A stretch of DNA of 64,000 bases from CBDCGJ01 sp965238305 (GTDB lineage Bacteria > Pseudomonadota > Alphaproteobacteria > GCA-2731375): NCBI GenBank assembly GCA_965238305.1, contig CBDEHK010000001.1:4774001-4838000 (forward strand), written 5' to 3'. The translations under genes and the position numbers were made by a program. Every line of letters starts with the position of its first letter. The stretch's first letter is position 1. Below, piece after piece: positions 31,475 through 41,381 of the stretch. The notes below the pieces were generated by a model. The model made no database searches, was not told the DNA's origin, and saw only the letters and a program-made list of their open reading frames with translations.

Positions 31475-31494
31475 ATGTAAGGTCGATTTTACAT
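31475..31494 (-). promoter_or_regulatory. Inverted repeat just before the histidine kinase start
   Basis: ATGTAA (31475-31480) and TTACAT (31489-31494) form a perfect inverted repeat with an eight-base spacer, two bases upstream of the kinase ATG. It overlaps the ribosome binding region and could be an operator or a translational control element; the evidence is limited to its position. Confidence 0.25.
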
Positions 31495-31556
31495 AAGATA
31501 GTGTTTATTAGATTATAAATTCCCTAACAAAAAGTATATATCGATTGACGGCCTTG

Positions 31557-33860
31557 CTAATTATGTAAAAGTTTCCAGATTGTCTCTGGCGTGGTCGGCA
31601 TATCGACGTGGGACACATCAAAATCCCTGAGCGCATCAACAATTGCGTTCACAACCGCAGGCGGTGAACCGGTGGCACCAGCTTCGCCACAGCCTTTAAT
31701 GCCGAACTGATTGACCATGGTCTCAGTCAGCGCCAAGTTCGCAAACTTGAACTCCGGCATATCGCTGGCGCGGGGTAAATTATAGTCCATGTAGGAGCCG
31801 GACAATAACTGCCCTTCATCGTTATAGACCGTGTGTTCGAAAACTGCTTGCCCGATGCCTTGGGCGACGCCGCCATGCACTTGGCCGGCTAACAAATTGG
31901 GATTGAGCGCCCGGCCGAAATCATGAGCTGCAATATATGACAACAATTCGACCTCTCCAGTATCCGGATCGATCTCCACTTCACAAATATGGCAGCCATA
32001 AGGAAAAGTATAATGCGTCGGTTGAAACCGTGCCAAGGTATCCAGCGAGAGCGCCGGATCGCCAAGGACAACTTTGATGACGGCCGTGAATGAGACAGAC
32101 AAGTCGGTTCCCGCAACCCGATACGCCCCGTCGGAAAATTCCAAATCAGCCGCGGCTGCTTCCAATTCATCCGCCGCAATAATCTTACCTTTTTCAATCA
32201 CCTCGTCTGCCACCATCGCGACGGCACCGCCGCCCATCGGGATGGACCAGGAACCGCCGGTGCCATTGCCATTCTCAATTCGGTCGGTATCGCCCTCGAT
32301 GATGTGAATTTTGTCGAAGGGCAGGCCAAGTTTCTCATGCACAATCTGCGAAAAAGCGGTTTCGTGACCCTGGCCATTTGACATCGATCCTGAGAGAACG
32401 TCGATGCTGCCGTCTTCGTTGAACAGTATTTCTGCCCCTTCCGACATACCGGCACCACCGCCACAGCGCTCGATATAGTTGGACATGCCGATACCGCGCA
32501 GACGACCTTTTGCCAAAGCAGATCGCCGCCGCTGTTCAAAACCGACCCAATCTGCAAGCACCGTCGCTTGCTCTATCATGCCTAGGATATCGGCGCTGTC
32601 ATAAGTCATGCCGGCCGGTGACGCATAGGGGAAAGCGTCCAGAGGAATAGCATTCTTGCGTCTGAGCGCCAATCGATCCACACGCAGATCATGGGCCGAT
32701 TTATCGATCAAACGCTCGATCAGATAAATCGCTTCGGGTCTGCCGGCCCCTCGGTAAGGCGCGGTCGGTACGGTGTTGGTATAAACCGCTTTCACATTCA
32801 CATAGAGCGCCGGGATACGATAGGTGTTGGATATCATGACGATCCCACCGGTCGGCGAGATCGGCCCGCCACTAGCCACATAGGCGCCCAAACTGGCGAT
32901 TGTATCGACCCGCAACCCCAGAATATTGTGCGCGGCATCAAAGGCCAATTGCGCCATTGAGACATTGTCGCGGCCGTGATAATCACTGATAAAAGCTTCG
33001 GCTCGTTCGCTGACCCATTTTACCGGCCGGCGCAGATCCTTTGCGGCCTGCAGAACCAATGCGTATTCAGGATAAGGTTGGTTCTTACCGCCAAAACCGC
33101 CACCAACATCGTCGGCAACAACCCGGATTTTCTCTCTCGGAATATCAAACACATGTTTTGCCAAACTGTTGCGCACCGAGTTTGGCATCTGAGTACCGCA
33201 GGTCAGCGTATATTTGTCGGCGGCACTATCATATTCACCAATCGCACCACGGGTTTCGATGGCGTTGAGGACGACCCGATTATTGACCACTTCGATATTG
33301 ACGACATGCGTTGCCGCGTTGAACGCGGCGTCCGTTGCCTCTTGGTCGCCGCTTTCCCAATCGAAAGCCAGATTGCCAGGCACGTCTTCATGGACCAGTG
33401 GCGCGCCCGGATTGAGGGCCGCTTTGGTATCGCAGATCGCCTGCCGATCGTCATAGTTCACATAAATCAATTCACCGGCGTCGCGGGCTTGATCGAAAGA
33501 TTCAGCAACAACGAAAGCGACAGCTTCGCCAACGTAGCGAACCGAGCCTTCAGCGAGAGGATATTGTAGACGTTCGGCAAACTCGCAGCCCGTTTTCATC
33601 GCTGGGTGGGCTTCATTTGGGATGTGACCAAGGCCGGCGCGGCGCAAATCCGCGGCGGTATAGATCGCCAATACACCTGCGGCTGATTTCGCCTCATCCA
33701 GCTCAATGTCAAGGATACGGCCTTGCCCAATCGGCGAGCGGACGACATAGCCATAGCTCACGTCGGCGAGCGGTCCGTCGTCGACAAAATGGCCCTTGCC
33801 GCGAAGCAAGCGGTCGTCTTCGCGTCGTACGACCGACTGCCCAACCCCGAATTTACTCAT
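31557..33860 (-). CDS. Xanthine dehydrogenase/CoxL-type molybdopterin subunit
   Basis: A 767-residue molybdenum hydroxylase large subunit. PYRGAGRPEAIYLIERLID is the form II CoxL signature (aYRGAGR rather than the Cys-Ser form I loop), VADDVGGGFGGKNQPYPE lies in the cofactor-binding region, and Glu726 in KGCGEAGATGSPPAV is the catalytic base. The protein normally works with an FAD subunit (CoxM) and a 2Fe-2S subunit (CoxS); neither is adjacent. GGAG precedes the ATG. It is divergent from the deacetylase gene. The substrate is unlikely to be CO and could be a heterocycle or aldehyde. Confidence 0.9.
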   Translation of the reverse strand: MSKFGVGQSVVRREDDRLLRGKGHFVDDGPLADVSYGYVVRSPIGQGRILDIELDEAKSAAGVLAIYTAADLRRAGLGHIPNEAHPAMKTGCEFAERLQYPLAEGSVRYVGEAVAFVVAESFDQARDAGELIYVNYDDRQAICDTKAALNPGAPLVHEDVPGNLAFDWESGDQEATDAAFNAATHVVNIEVVNNRVVLNAIETRGAIGEYDSAADKYTLTCGTQMPNSVRNSLAKHVFDIPREKIRVVADDVGGGFGGKNQPYPEYALVLQAAKDLRRPVKWVSERAEAFISDYHGRDNVSMAQLAFDAAHNILGLRVDTIASLGAYVASGGPISPTGGIVMISNTYRIPALYVNVKAVYTNTVPTAPYRGAGRPEAIYLIERLIDKSAHDLRVDRLALRRKNAIPLDAFPYASPAGMTYDSADILGMIEQATVLADWVGFEQRRRSALAKGRLRGIGMSNYIERCGGGAGMSEGAEILFNEDGSIDVLSGSMSNGQGHETAFSQIVHEKLGLPFDKIHIIEGDTDRIENGNGTGGSWSIPMGGGAVAMVADEVIEKGKIIAADELEAAAADLEFSDGAYRVAGTDLSVSFTAVIKVVLGDPALSLDTLARFQPTHYTFPYGCHICEVEIDPDTGEVELLSYIAAHDFGRALNPNLLAGQVHGGVAQGIGQAVFEHTVYNDEGQLLSGSYMDYNLPRASDMPEFKFANLALTETMVNQFGIKGCGEAGATGSPPAVVNAIVDALRDFDVSHVDMPTTPETIWKLLHN

Positions 33861-33942
33861 TCTGCCACTCCTCGAAACGAATCAAACCATAGAATTGCGG
33901 AAAATCCTTGCCCAAGCAATCTTCAGCTTTCATCATGGTACC

Positions 33943-34818
33943 ATGGAATATTTTCGTGGACCCTGGCCGAATGGCTGCCGTGGTGCCTTTGCACTGACTT
34001 TTGATTGTGATGTGTCCTATGCCTATACCGGGACACCGAAAACCGTTGGACAACCGCCCACCGGTGCAGAACTACTCGCAAAGCAGCCCCGCAGTCTGGC
34101 GAATTTGTCGCGTGGCTTATATGGTTTGCATGTTGGCCTGCCTCGGATTCTCAATTTCCTAGAAAGGCGGCAATTGAAAGCGACCTTTTTTGTTCCCAGC
34201 GCCAATATCGAACGTTATCCGGACGATTTCAAAGCTTTGCGCGACCAAGGTCACGAAATCGGCGCGCATGGCCATCAGCATGAAAACCTGCCGGATTATC
34301 GCGACGACGAAACAATGGAAGCGGCCATATTGGATACAAGTTTGCGGGTGATGGACGACTTCCTGAGCATCCGCCCGAGCGGCTATCGCTCACCGGCTTG
34401 GGATATGAACCAACATAGTCCAAAACTATTGCAAGCCGCTGGCTTTACCTATGATTCCAGCCTGTTTGCGGGCGAGGCCCCTTATCGACTGTCGATCCAT
34501 GACCCGGAGGTGGATTTACTAGAATTCCCCATTGACTGGTCCCAGGACGATGCGCCCTATTATTTGTTTTTCAAGCCGCCCATTACTATGGCTCAGTTCC
34601 ACGATCCCAGGGAAGTCGAGCATATCTGGCGAACGGATATGGACGGCACCCTCGACGAAGGCGGGGTGTTTACACTGACCTGTCATCCGTCAATCATTGG
34701 CCGTCATCACCGCATGGCCATTCTGGAAAATCTGGTCGATCATGCTAAACGACGCGGCGATGTTTGGGCCGCCCCGCTCGCAGAAATAGCCGAGCATGTT
34801 AATCGAACTTGGCGTTAG
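33943..34818 (+). CDS. Polysaccharide deacetylase (NodB-like)
   Basis: A 291-residue protein with the NodB homology domain. Motif 1 is ALTFDCDVSY with the catalytic and metal Asp, motif 2 is GAHGHQHENLPDY with the metal His residues, motif 3 is YRSPAWDMN, and the C-terminal His lies in TCHPSIIGRHHRM. The size is close to the cytoplasmic-type HpPgdA group, and no signal peptide is seen. It removes acetyl or other N-acyl groups, perhaps from a nucleoside or a cell-wall sugar. The ATG at 33943 is used because the fold starts there; a longer frame from 33796 overlaps the CoxL gene and is rejected. No clear ribosome binding site. Confidence 0.85.
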   Translation: MEYFRGPWPNGCRGAFALTFDCDVSYAYTGTPKTVGQPPTGAELLAKQPRSLANLSRGLYGLHVGLPRILNFLERRQLKATFFVPSANIERYPDDFKALRDQGHEIGAHGHQHENLPDYRDDETMEAAILDTSLRVMDDFLSIRPSGYRSPAWDMNQHSPKLLQAAGFTYDSSLFAGEAPYRLSIHDPEVDLLEFPIDWSQDDAPYYLFFKPPITMAQFHDPREVEHIWRTDMDGTLDEGGVFTLTCHPSIIGRHHRMAILENLVDHAKRRGDVWAAPLAEIAEHVNRTWR

Positions 34819-35057
34819 TCATTTTTCAACCATTTTGCTGCAGTTTCGTATCAATAAACGCTTTTCGGTTGTACAACGACTGCGGTTGGGAGAAGTAACT
34901 CATAGATGTACTATTATTGAACTAGAATACAATTCCCATACCGAATGAAGTAGTTATGAATTGGTGGGGTCAGGTTTTGCAACTCAACAGGCATTCAATG
35001 GTTGACGAAAACCTCAGTTCATGAGGCGGACCGGCCAACGATTTCAAGGAAGCTTTG

Positions 35058-37496
35058 ATGACAATTCCAATGCCGCATAATGAAGCTGAACGTCTCGACG
35101 CTCTGAAGCGTTACAATATCATGGACACGTTGCCGGAAGAAGCGTTTGACCGGATCACGCGTCTGGTCGCGCGGCAATTGAATGTACAATTTGCGCTGAT
35201 ATCTCTACTCGACGAGGAGCGCCAGTGGTTCAAGTCCCGGGTCGGCTTGGATGTGTCAGAAACGCCTCGAGAACTCGCATTCTGCGCATACACAATCATG
35301 CAGGACGAGCCTTTTATTGTTGAAGATGCAACAAACCATCCGACATTTCAAAATAATCCGTTGGTAACCGGTGAACCGAATGTCAGATTCTACGCCGGTG
35401 TGCCGCTACGAACGCCAGACGGCTATAACCTTGGTACACTTTGCGCGATTGACACAAAAGCACGCAAGATTAGCGCAGATGAACTGAAAAGTTTGGCCGA
35501 TCTTGCCCATATTGTCGTTGACGCATTGGAACATCGGCGCAGCACCCAACAGCAACTAACGACGGCATTCGATGCCCATTATCAAGCTGAACAAAAGCTG
35601 GAAGCGCGGTCAACTGAACTTCAAGAGAGTGAGCAGCGTTATCGCAATTTGGTCGAAAGTGGACCAGTGGCCGTCGTTATCGTATCGGAAGGGGTTATTA
35701 AGTTTGCTAACCAAGCGGCGACACGGTTGCTGCGTTGGCCAACCGCCGAGGCACTCGTCGGGCAACCGCAAAGCACATATATTCATCCGCGGTATCTCAA
35801 AGTGGCGCAGTCTCGATTTTTGGATGCGGTAGCGACATCATCAAGCCTAGTCCCAATGGAACAGACCTACCTAACAGCGGATGGAGGCGAATTACAGGTC
35901 GAAGCGACCGGCACGCCGACGACATATGAAGGTAAAGACGCCGTAATGAGTGTGTTTTGGGATCTGACCATCCAAAAACAGGCAATGGAGGAACTGCGGC
36001 AAAGTGAAGCCAAATTCAAAGCCGTCGTTGATAACGCGTCGTCGGCTATTTACCTGAAAGATCTGCAAGGGCGTTTCATTCTTGTAAACAAACAATATTC
36101 CGACTGGTTCGGTCCTAAAAACGAAGAAATTGTGGGCAAAACGTTCCAAGAGATTTATCCAGAAATAGCGACGCAAGACATGGAAATACCGGATGATCAT
36201 GTCATCCGAACCAACGCAAAAGTCGAATGGGAAATTCTATTTCCGCACCGTGACGGCAGCATCCGCGATACCTATATCACTAAAGTTCCGGTGTGCGATG
36301 ACAACGGTGATGCGGTCGCGATTCTGGGGATCGTAACTGATGTGTCGAATGTAAAGCAGACCGAACGCCGTCTGCAACAGGTGCAAAAAATGGAGACTGT
36401 CGGTCAATTGACCGGCGGCGTGGCGCATGATTTTAATAATCTATTGGCGGTCATTCAGGGCAACGCGGAATTATTGCTGGATGGTGTTGGCGACCAAAAA
36501 TCCAAATTAGATGCGATAGCACGGGCATCTATGCGAGGCGCTGAACTAACTCAGCGCTTATTGGCCTATTCGCGCCAACAACCCCTTAGTCCAACGACAA
36601 TCGACGTGTCGATATTGGTGTCCGAGTTCAACGCCATGCTGACGCGGACTTTAGGCGAAGCGATCGAAATCAATATATCCATGCAGCCCGATCTTTGGAA
36701 TGCTGTCGCTGATCCCGGCCAAGTGGAGAATGCTTTGTTAAATCTGGCCATCAATGCGCGCGATGCTATGGCTGATGGAGGTATTCTAACAATTTCTTGC
36801 AGTAACGAAATCGTCGACGAGCGGAATGTTGCAGCGGCACCGGACGCAGTTGCGGGCGAATATGTCATGATCGTTGTCAACGACACTGGTTGCGGCATGA
36901 GTGACTATATCGCAGAGCATGCGTTTGAACCTTTTTTCACCACAAAGGACGTTGGCAAGGGGAGCGGACTTGGGTTGTCGATGATCTATGGCTTCGCCAA
37001 ACAATCAAACGGTCATGTTATGATCGAAAGCAAAGAAAATGAAGGAACCACGGTTCGACTTTACCTGCCGAGGACGCACAGCAAAAATGAAGCGGAACCT
37101 GCGGCTGACGAAAGAGCCCTGCCCCGAAGCGATGGTGAACTCATCTTCGTGATCGAGGATGACGCCGATGTACGCAACCTTGTAGTCGCGATGTTAAAAA
37201 GCCAAGGATACCACGTTGTTGCAGCTGAAAACGCGATTTCTGCTTTCGACACGCTTGCGCGTTACGAACCGGATATTATGTTGTGCGATGTGGTTTTACC
37301 GGGCGGTATGAGCGGACCTGAATTCGTTGCCGAGGTGCGACAAAAATACCCCAATATCAAAACTGTTTATATGTCCGGATATTCTTGGGAAGCGGCCACC
37401 AAACATGGGTCGATTGGAGCGGACGAGATTTTGTTGTCCAAGCCATTTGAAAAACACCATCTGATCGAAGCAATTCAACATGTCCTGTCTAACTAG
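35058..37496 (+). CDS. GAF-PAS-PAS hybrid histidine kinase
   Basis: An 812-residue cytoplasmic hybrid kinase. A GAF domain covers about residues 20-155, two PAS domains about 190-305 and 315-430, and the HisKA phosphoacceptor is His457 in GGVAHDFNNLLAVIQGN. The ATPase domain ends with GSGLGLSMIYGFAKQSNGH. A C-terminal receiver has the acidic pair in FVIEDDADVRNL and Asp744 in MLCDVVLPGGMSG as phosphoacceptor. AAGGA lies seven bases before the ATG at 35058; a TTG just upstream is less likely. It is convergent with the D-cysteine desulfhydrase-like gene, sharing a CTAG stop. A partner phosphotransfer protein is not nearby. Confidence 0.9.
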   Translation: MTIPMPHNEAERLDALKRYNIMDTLPEEAFDRITRLVARQLNVQFALISLLDEERQWFKSRVGLDVSETPRELAFCAYTIMQDEPFIVEDATNHPTFQNNPLVTGEPNVRFYAGVPLRTPDGYNLGTLCAIDTKARKISADELKSLADLAHIVVDALEHRRSTQQQLTTAFDAHYQAEQKLEARSTELQESEQRYRNLVESGPVAVVIVSEGVIKFANQAATRLLRWPTAEALVGQPQSTYIHPRYLKVAQSRFLDAVATSSSLVPMEQTYLTADGGELQVEATGTPTTYEGKDAVMSVFWDLTIQKQAMEELRQSEAKFKAVVDNASSAIYLKDLQGRFILVNKQYSDWFGPKNEEIVGKTFQEIYPEIATQDMEIPDDHVIRTNAKVEWEILFPHRDGSIRDTYITKVPVCDDNGDAVAILGIVTDVSNVKQTERRLQQVQKMETVGQLTGGVAHDFNNLLAVIQGNAELLLDGVGDQKSKLDAIARASMRGAELTQRLLAYSRQQPLSPTTIDVSILVSEFNAMLTRTLGEAIEINISMQPDLWNAVADPGQVENALLNLAINARDAMADGGILTISCSNEIVDERNVAAAPDAVAGEYVMIVVNDTGCGMSDYIAEHAFEPFFTTKDVGKGSGLGLSMIYGFAKQSNGHVMIESKENEGTTVRLYLPRTHSKNEAEPAADERALPRSDGELIFVIEDDADVRNLVVAMLKSQGYHVVAAENAISAFDTLARYEPDIMLCDVVLPGGMSGPEFVAEVRQKYPNIKTVYMSGYSWEAATKHGSIGADEILLSKPFEKHHLIEAIQHVLSN

Positions 37497-38497
37497 TCAT
37501 TGAGTGATTCAAAAGCATTGCGGTAAGCGAATAAGCCCGGCGAACCACCAGTGTGAAGAAAGACTATATTGGCCGAAATTTCAAATCGTCCAGATTTCAC
37601 TAAATCTATCAGGCCGGCCATGGCTTTGCCGGTATAGACCGGGTCCAACAGGATGCCTTCTTCGCGTGCCAGCAATTTGACCGCTGCAACCATGCCGTCG
37701 GTTGGCAGGCCATAAGCTTGGCCAGCGTAGCCACTTTCAACGACTGTTGCTGTGTCAGGTGGCGGGGCGATGCTTAGCTTGCGGCAGGTTTCCGTCGCTA
37801 ATTCCTGCACTTTCGCAGCTACAAGATCGGGCTCCGCATCAATATCGATGCCGATCACCTGGGTGCGGCTGTTGATCGCATGGAACCCCGCGACCAACCC
37901 GGCCTGCGTGCCCGCACTGCCGGTGGCATGGACTAGATAATCGACGACAAGGTCTTGCGTATCGGCTTGCCGGCTCAGTTCAAGGGCGCAATCGACATAG
38001 CCAAGCGCACCAACTGCTGTCGATCCGCCAGATGGAACAACGTATGCTCGACCGCCACCCGATTTTATCTTGTCTGCAATCTCAGCCATTTTGACGAGTC
38101 GATCAGTATCACCAGGAAAAATTCGCACATTCGCACCGAGCAGGCGGTCCAATTGAATATTGCCAGTAAGCTCGTATTCAGCCGCCTCCCAAGGCACTGT
38201 GCGGGCCAGGACCAATTCGCATTTGAGACCCGCTTTGGCCGCCGCCGCAGCGGTTTGGCGTACATGATTCGACTGGACGCCGCCAGTGGTAATAATTGTA
38301 TCGGCGCCGTCAGCGATGGCGTCAGCGATCAAAAATTCAAGTTTCCTGGTTTTGTTGCCGCCGATTGCCAAACCGGTACAATCGTCTCGTTTGATATAAA
38401 GTCTTGGGCCACCCAACATTTCGGTTAGTCGAACCATCGGTTCCAGAGGTGTGGGCAAATGGGCGAGACGAAATCGGGGAAAAGAGGCAAGTTGCAT
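37493..38497 (-). CDS. D-cysteine desulfhydrase / ACC deaminase family
   Basis: A 334-residue fold-type II PLP enzyme. The PLP lysine is in IGGNKTRKLEFLIADA, and TGGVQSNHVRQTAAAAA and VHATGSAGTQAGLVAGF are the cofactor loops. Members degrade D-cysteine to pyruvate, H2S and ammonia, or open the ring of 1-aminocyclopropane-1-carboxylate; the sequence does not separate these, though the length and SNHVRQTAAAAAK fit the DcyD branch. The ATG at 38497 is used, since the frame upstream has only a TTG without a ribosome binding site. It is convergent with the hybrid kinase and divergent from the CitE-like gene. Confidence 0.85.
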   Translation of the reverse strand: MQLASFPRFRLAHLPTPLEPMVRLTEMLGGPRLYIKRDDCTGLAIGGNKTRKLEFLIADAIADGADTIITTGGVQSNHVRQTAAAAAKAGLKCELVLARTVPWEAAEYELTGNIQLDRLLGANVRIFPGDTDRLVKMAEIADKIKSGGGRAYVVPSGGSTAVGALGYVDCALELSRQADTQDLVVDYLVHATGSAGTQAGLVAGFHAINSRTQVIGIDIDAEPDLVAAKVQELATETCRKLSIAPPPDTATVVESGYAGQAYGLPTDGMVAAVKLLAREEGILLDPVYTGKAMAGLIDLVKSGRFEISANIVFLHTGGSPGLFAYRNAFESLND

Positions 38498-38608
38498 TGA
38501 TCGGATATCCAAATAAAGAAAGAAACGTTCACAAACTTAGCAGGAATGATATTCTCTCTCCGTCGAAACAATCAATTGCCGTCTTTCAATATTCGAGAAC
38601 CTTATCCG

Positions 38609-39517
38609 ATGTCCGACCAATCCGAACAACCGCTTTGGCGTTCTATGCTATTTGTCCCCGCCAATATTCCCCGCTTTGTAGACAAAGCACATACGCGTGG
38701 TGCTGACGCCATCATCCTCGATCTGGAAGATAGTGTCATTCCGACAGAAAAAATGGCGGCGCGGGCGGCGGTCAAGGCGGCAGCACGGACAGTCGGCCAA
38801 GCCGGTGCCGATGTGACGGTACGCATCAACCGGCCCTGGCGCCAGGCGGTGCGCGATATCGAAGCCGTTATTTGCCCAGAAGTTTGCGCCCTCGTCTTGC
38901 CAAAGACGGAAGATGCCGGGCATGTCCGCGCGATTGCCGAAATCGTCGAAGAGGTAGAGGCGGAACAAGGCATCACAGTCGGCCATACCCGTTTGATCGC
39001 GCTAGTTGAGACCCCCGATGCCTATTACGAACTGCGGGCCATCGCAAAAGCCCATCCTCGTCTGATTGCCATGACTATCGGCTCGGAAGATTTCTCGCTT
39101 GAGATGGGGATGCCACCAAGCCCGGACGGCTTGTCGCTGGCTATTCGCGAATGCGCCATTGCGGCCCGTGCTGGCGGTCTGATGCCTCTGGGATTCATTG
39201 GCACTCTGTCGGATTTTGCCGACCGTGATGCATTTCGGAAAATGGCTGAACAAGGACGCAATATCGGTTTCGAAGGCGCCTTTTGCATCCATCCCGATCA
39301 GGTTGCAATCCTGAACAACGCTTTTGGACCAACGGTCGACGATGTCACTTTGGCGACGCGAATTATCGATGCCTTTGATACCGCGAAACGCGAGGGCTTA
39401 GGAGCGGTGAAACTAGATGGTAAAATGATCGACATTCCAGTGGTTGAGCGGGCCCGAAATACATTGCTGCAACAGCAAAAAATCGAGGCGCGGCATCTGG
39501 CGCGCGATAATTCTTAA
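38609..39517 (+). CDS. CitE-like CoA ester lyase (HpcH/HpaI family)
   Basis: A 302-residue TIM-barrel lyase. SMLFVPANIPRFVDKAH and AIILDLEDSVIPTEK, containing the metal-binding acid, RINRPWRQAV with the CoA-binding Arg, and TIGSEDFSLEMGMPP fit the CitE/malyl-CoA lyase superfamily. It probably cleaves a malyl-, citramalyl- or similar CoA ester into a CoA thioester and an oxo-acid. The ATG at 38609 is preferred over the upstream start at 38546, as homologues begin there. The amidase gene follows after 16 bases, so the two are likely co-transcribed. Confidence 0.88.
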   Translation: MSDQSEQPLWRSMLFVPANIPRFVDKAHTRGADAIILDLEDSVIPTEKMAARAAVKAAARTVGQAGADVTVRINRPWRQAVRDIEAVICPEVCALVLPKTEDAGHVRAIAEIVEEVEAEQGITVGHTRLIALVETPDAYYELRAIAKAHPRLIAMTIGSEDFSLEMGMPPSPDGLSLAIRECAIAARAGGLMPLGFIGTLSDFADRDAFRKMAEQGRNIGFEGAFCIHPDQVAILNNAFGPTVDDVTLATRIIDAFDTAKREGLGAVKLDGKMIDIPVVERARNTLLQQQKIEARHLARDNS

Positions 39518-39533
39518 AGGATAGTTCATTAAG

Positions 39534-40952
39534 ATGGGAACAATACCCGCATTTCCAACAATCGCCACACTCCAGAACGGTTACCGCCGACAGCGCTTTT
39601 CCCCGCTCGACGTTTGCGAACAGATGCTTGAGCTCATCACACTCTGGCAGCCCAAATTGAATGCCTTTCAACATCTGGCACCTGAGAGTGCCCGCGCCGC
39701 CGCCACAGCTTCCTCTGAGCGCTCGCAGATCGGACAAGCGATTGGGCCGATGGATGGTATTCCCCTAACAATCAAAGATACCAACATGGTGGCGGGAATG
39801 CCGACCCGGGTCGGCTCCAAAACCACTTCCAGCGAGCCAAGCGAAATCGACAGCCCAAGCGTGGCGCGCTTGAAAGAAGCTGGCGCAATCATCTTAGGCA
39901 AAACCACAACGCCGGAATTTGGCTGGAAAGGGATCACCGACAGCCCTCTTGCGGGTATCACGCGAAATCCCTGGAACCCGGATCACTCTCCGGGGGGATC
40001 TAGCGGCGGCGCGGCAGCGGCCCTGGCCGCCGGCATTGGCGCCATCGCCCACGGCACCGACGGTGGCGGCTCGATCCGCATCCCGGCTAGTTATTGCGGC
40101 CTTTACGGTATAAAGCCGAGTTACGGTCGGGTACCCCATTCGCCGAACGATGAGCCGTTTGCGACGCTGGTTAGTAACGGGCCAATCGCCCGCAGCGTCA
40201 CGGACGCGGCAATAATGCTGAACGAATTGAAAAAACCAGATCATCGCGACTGGCGACGATTACCGGAAGATCCACGCGACTATACGATTGGTTTGGAAGA
40301 TGGTGTCCGCGGTTGGCGAATCGCCTATGCCCCAGAGCTTGGTGGTGCCGAGGTCGCCCCGGAAATCCGCCGCTCCACCGATCAAGCCGTTGAGCAGTTG
40401 GCTCGCCTTGGCGCTGAAATTGTCGAACCAGGCCCGGTCATCGAACCGTTGCAACCAGTATTCCAGAATTATTGGTTGGCCGGTTTCGCCAGTCGAATTC
40501 GCGGCATCGATGCTCCATCGCGTGAATTATTGGATCCGAGATTTCGCAGCCTGGCGGAAGAAGGATTATCCGTTGATGCAGCCGCGGTTCAGTTGGGAGA
40601 AGCCGAAAGAGCCCGCCTTGGCACAAATTTTAATAAACTTTTTGTCGATTGTGACATCCTCGTCACACCAACAATGCCGTCGACAGCACCTACTATAGAT
40701 ACTGCTTATCACTCGAACAATTTTGATCGTTGGCGCGATGCGGTGCCGTTTACCGTACCGTTCAATTTAAGCGGCCTGCCGGCGGCATCCATACCTTGCG
40801 GCGTTGGCAATACAGGCTTGCCAATTGGGCTACAGATAGTGGGTGATCAGTTTATGGACCACAAGGTCTTGCGTGCCAGTCGGGCATTTGAAGCGACAGC
40901 GCAATTCGACCAACCGCATTCCAAATTGCAAGAAGCGCTGGTTAAGATTTGA
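39534..40952 (+). CDS. Amidase (amidase signature family)
   Basis: A 472-residue amidase. The Ser-cisSer-Lys triad is visible: Lys81 in PLTIKDTNMVAG, the glycine/serine-rich block DHSPGGSSGGAAAALAAG, and the nucleophilic Ser in HGTDGGGSIRIPASYCG. It hydrolyses C-N bonds of a small amide. GatA is a related enzyme, but no gatB or gatC is nearby, so a catabolic amidase is more likely. Its downstream portion NLSGLPAASIPCG is also typical. It appears to share an operon with the CitE-like lyase. Confidence 0.9.
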   Translation: MGTIPAFPTIATLQNGYRRQRFSPLDVCEQMLELITLWQPKLNAFQHLAPESARAAATASSERSQIGQAIGPMDGIPLTIKDTNMVAGMPTRVGSKTTSSEPSEIDSPSVARLKEAGAIILGKTTTPEFGWKGITDSPLAGITRNPWNPDHSPGGSSGGAAAALAAGIGAIAHGTDGGGSIRIPASYCGLYGIKPSYGRVPHSPNDEPFATLVSNGPIARSVTDAAIMLNELKKPDHRDWRRLPEDPRDYTIGLEDGVRGWRIAYAPELGGAEVAPEIRRSTDQAVEQLARLGAEIVEPGPVIEPLQPVFQNYWLAGFASRIRGIDAPSRELLDPRFRSLAEEGLSVDAAAVQLGEAERARLGTNFNKLFVDCDILVTPTMPSTAPTIDTAYHSNNFDRWRDAVPFTVPFNLSGLPAASIPCGVGNTGLPIGLQIVGDQFMDHKVLRASRAFEATAQFDQPHSKLQEALVKI

Positions 40953-41069
40953 CAACATATGGTGACTTATTCGGCAATATCGTGATAATGACCCGCTGGT
41001 TAGTAAGTGCTTAATGGATTTGTATGAAGATATGGCGTTCGGGCGTCATGTTTGGGGAGTATCGAGCAA

Positions 41070-41381
41070 TTGGACAACAGGCAAAAGTCGGACACCGTCG
41101 ATGATCGACGCACGGCAAAACGCTATGCAGTTGATCTTCCAAACCAAATAGTTGTTAAGAATCAGCGTATTGACTGCCGACTAGTGGATATTTCCAGCAC
41201 TGGTGCTTTGCTTAAATCAGATCAAAAAGCGACAATCGGTGCGGACGTAGCGGTCGCTTTGCCGGGGATTGGTGAAATGGTTGGGAAGGTCGTTCGGGTC
41301 TCTTCAAGCCATATAGCACTTAGTTTTCCAGGTATACTGGCGATCGCTCCGGTGCTCGAACAAGCCAGCAAAGTTGCTTAA
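41070..41381 (+). CDS. PilZ domain protein (c-di-GMP receptor)
   Basis: A 103-residue cytoplasmic protein made of one PilZ domain. The c-di-GMP-binding residues are in place: the RTAKR motif near the N-terminus and DISSTG further on, which fits DxSxxG. It probably senses c-di-GMP and controls another protein. The start is uncertain: a TTG at 41070 has GGGGAG ten bases upstream, while an in-frame TTG at 41052 lacks one. It lies 265 bases upstream of the FecR-OmpA-cyclase genes on the same strand, and a separate promoter precedes those. Confidence 0.82.
   Translation: MDNRQKSDTVDDRRTAKRYAVDLPNQIVVKNQRIDCRLVDISSTGALLKSDQKATIGADVAVALPGIGEMVGKVVRVSSSHIALSFPGILAIAPVLEQASKVA

Noticed and set aside
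33796..33942. Longer deacetylase frame from 33796
   Set aside because: It overlaps the start of the divergent CoxL-type gene and the extra 49 residues do not resemble the NodB family.
34966..34981. A second sigma-54-like promoter before the hybrid kinase
   Set aside because: GG and GC have the right spacing, but the -24 box (GGGGT) matches poorly; evidence is insufficient.
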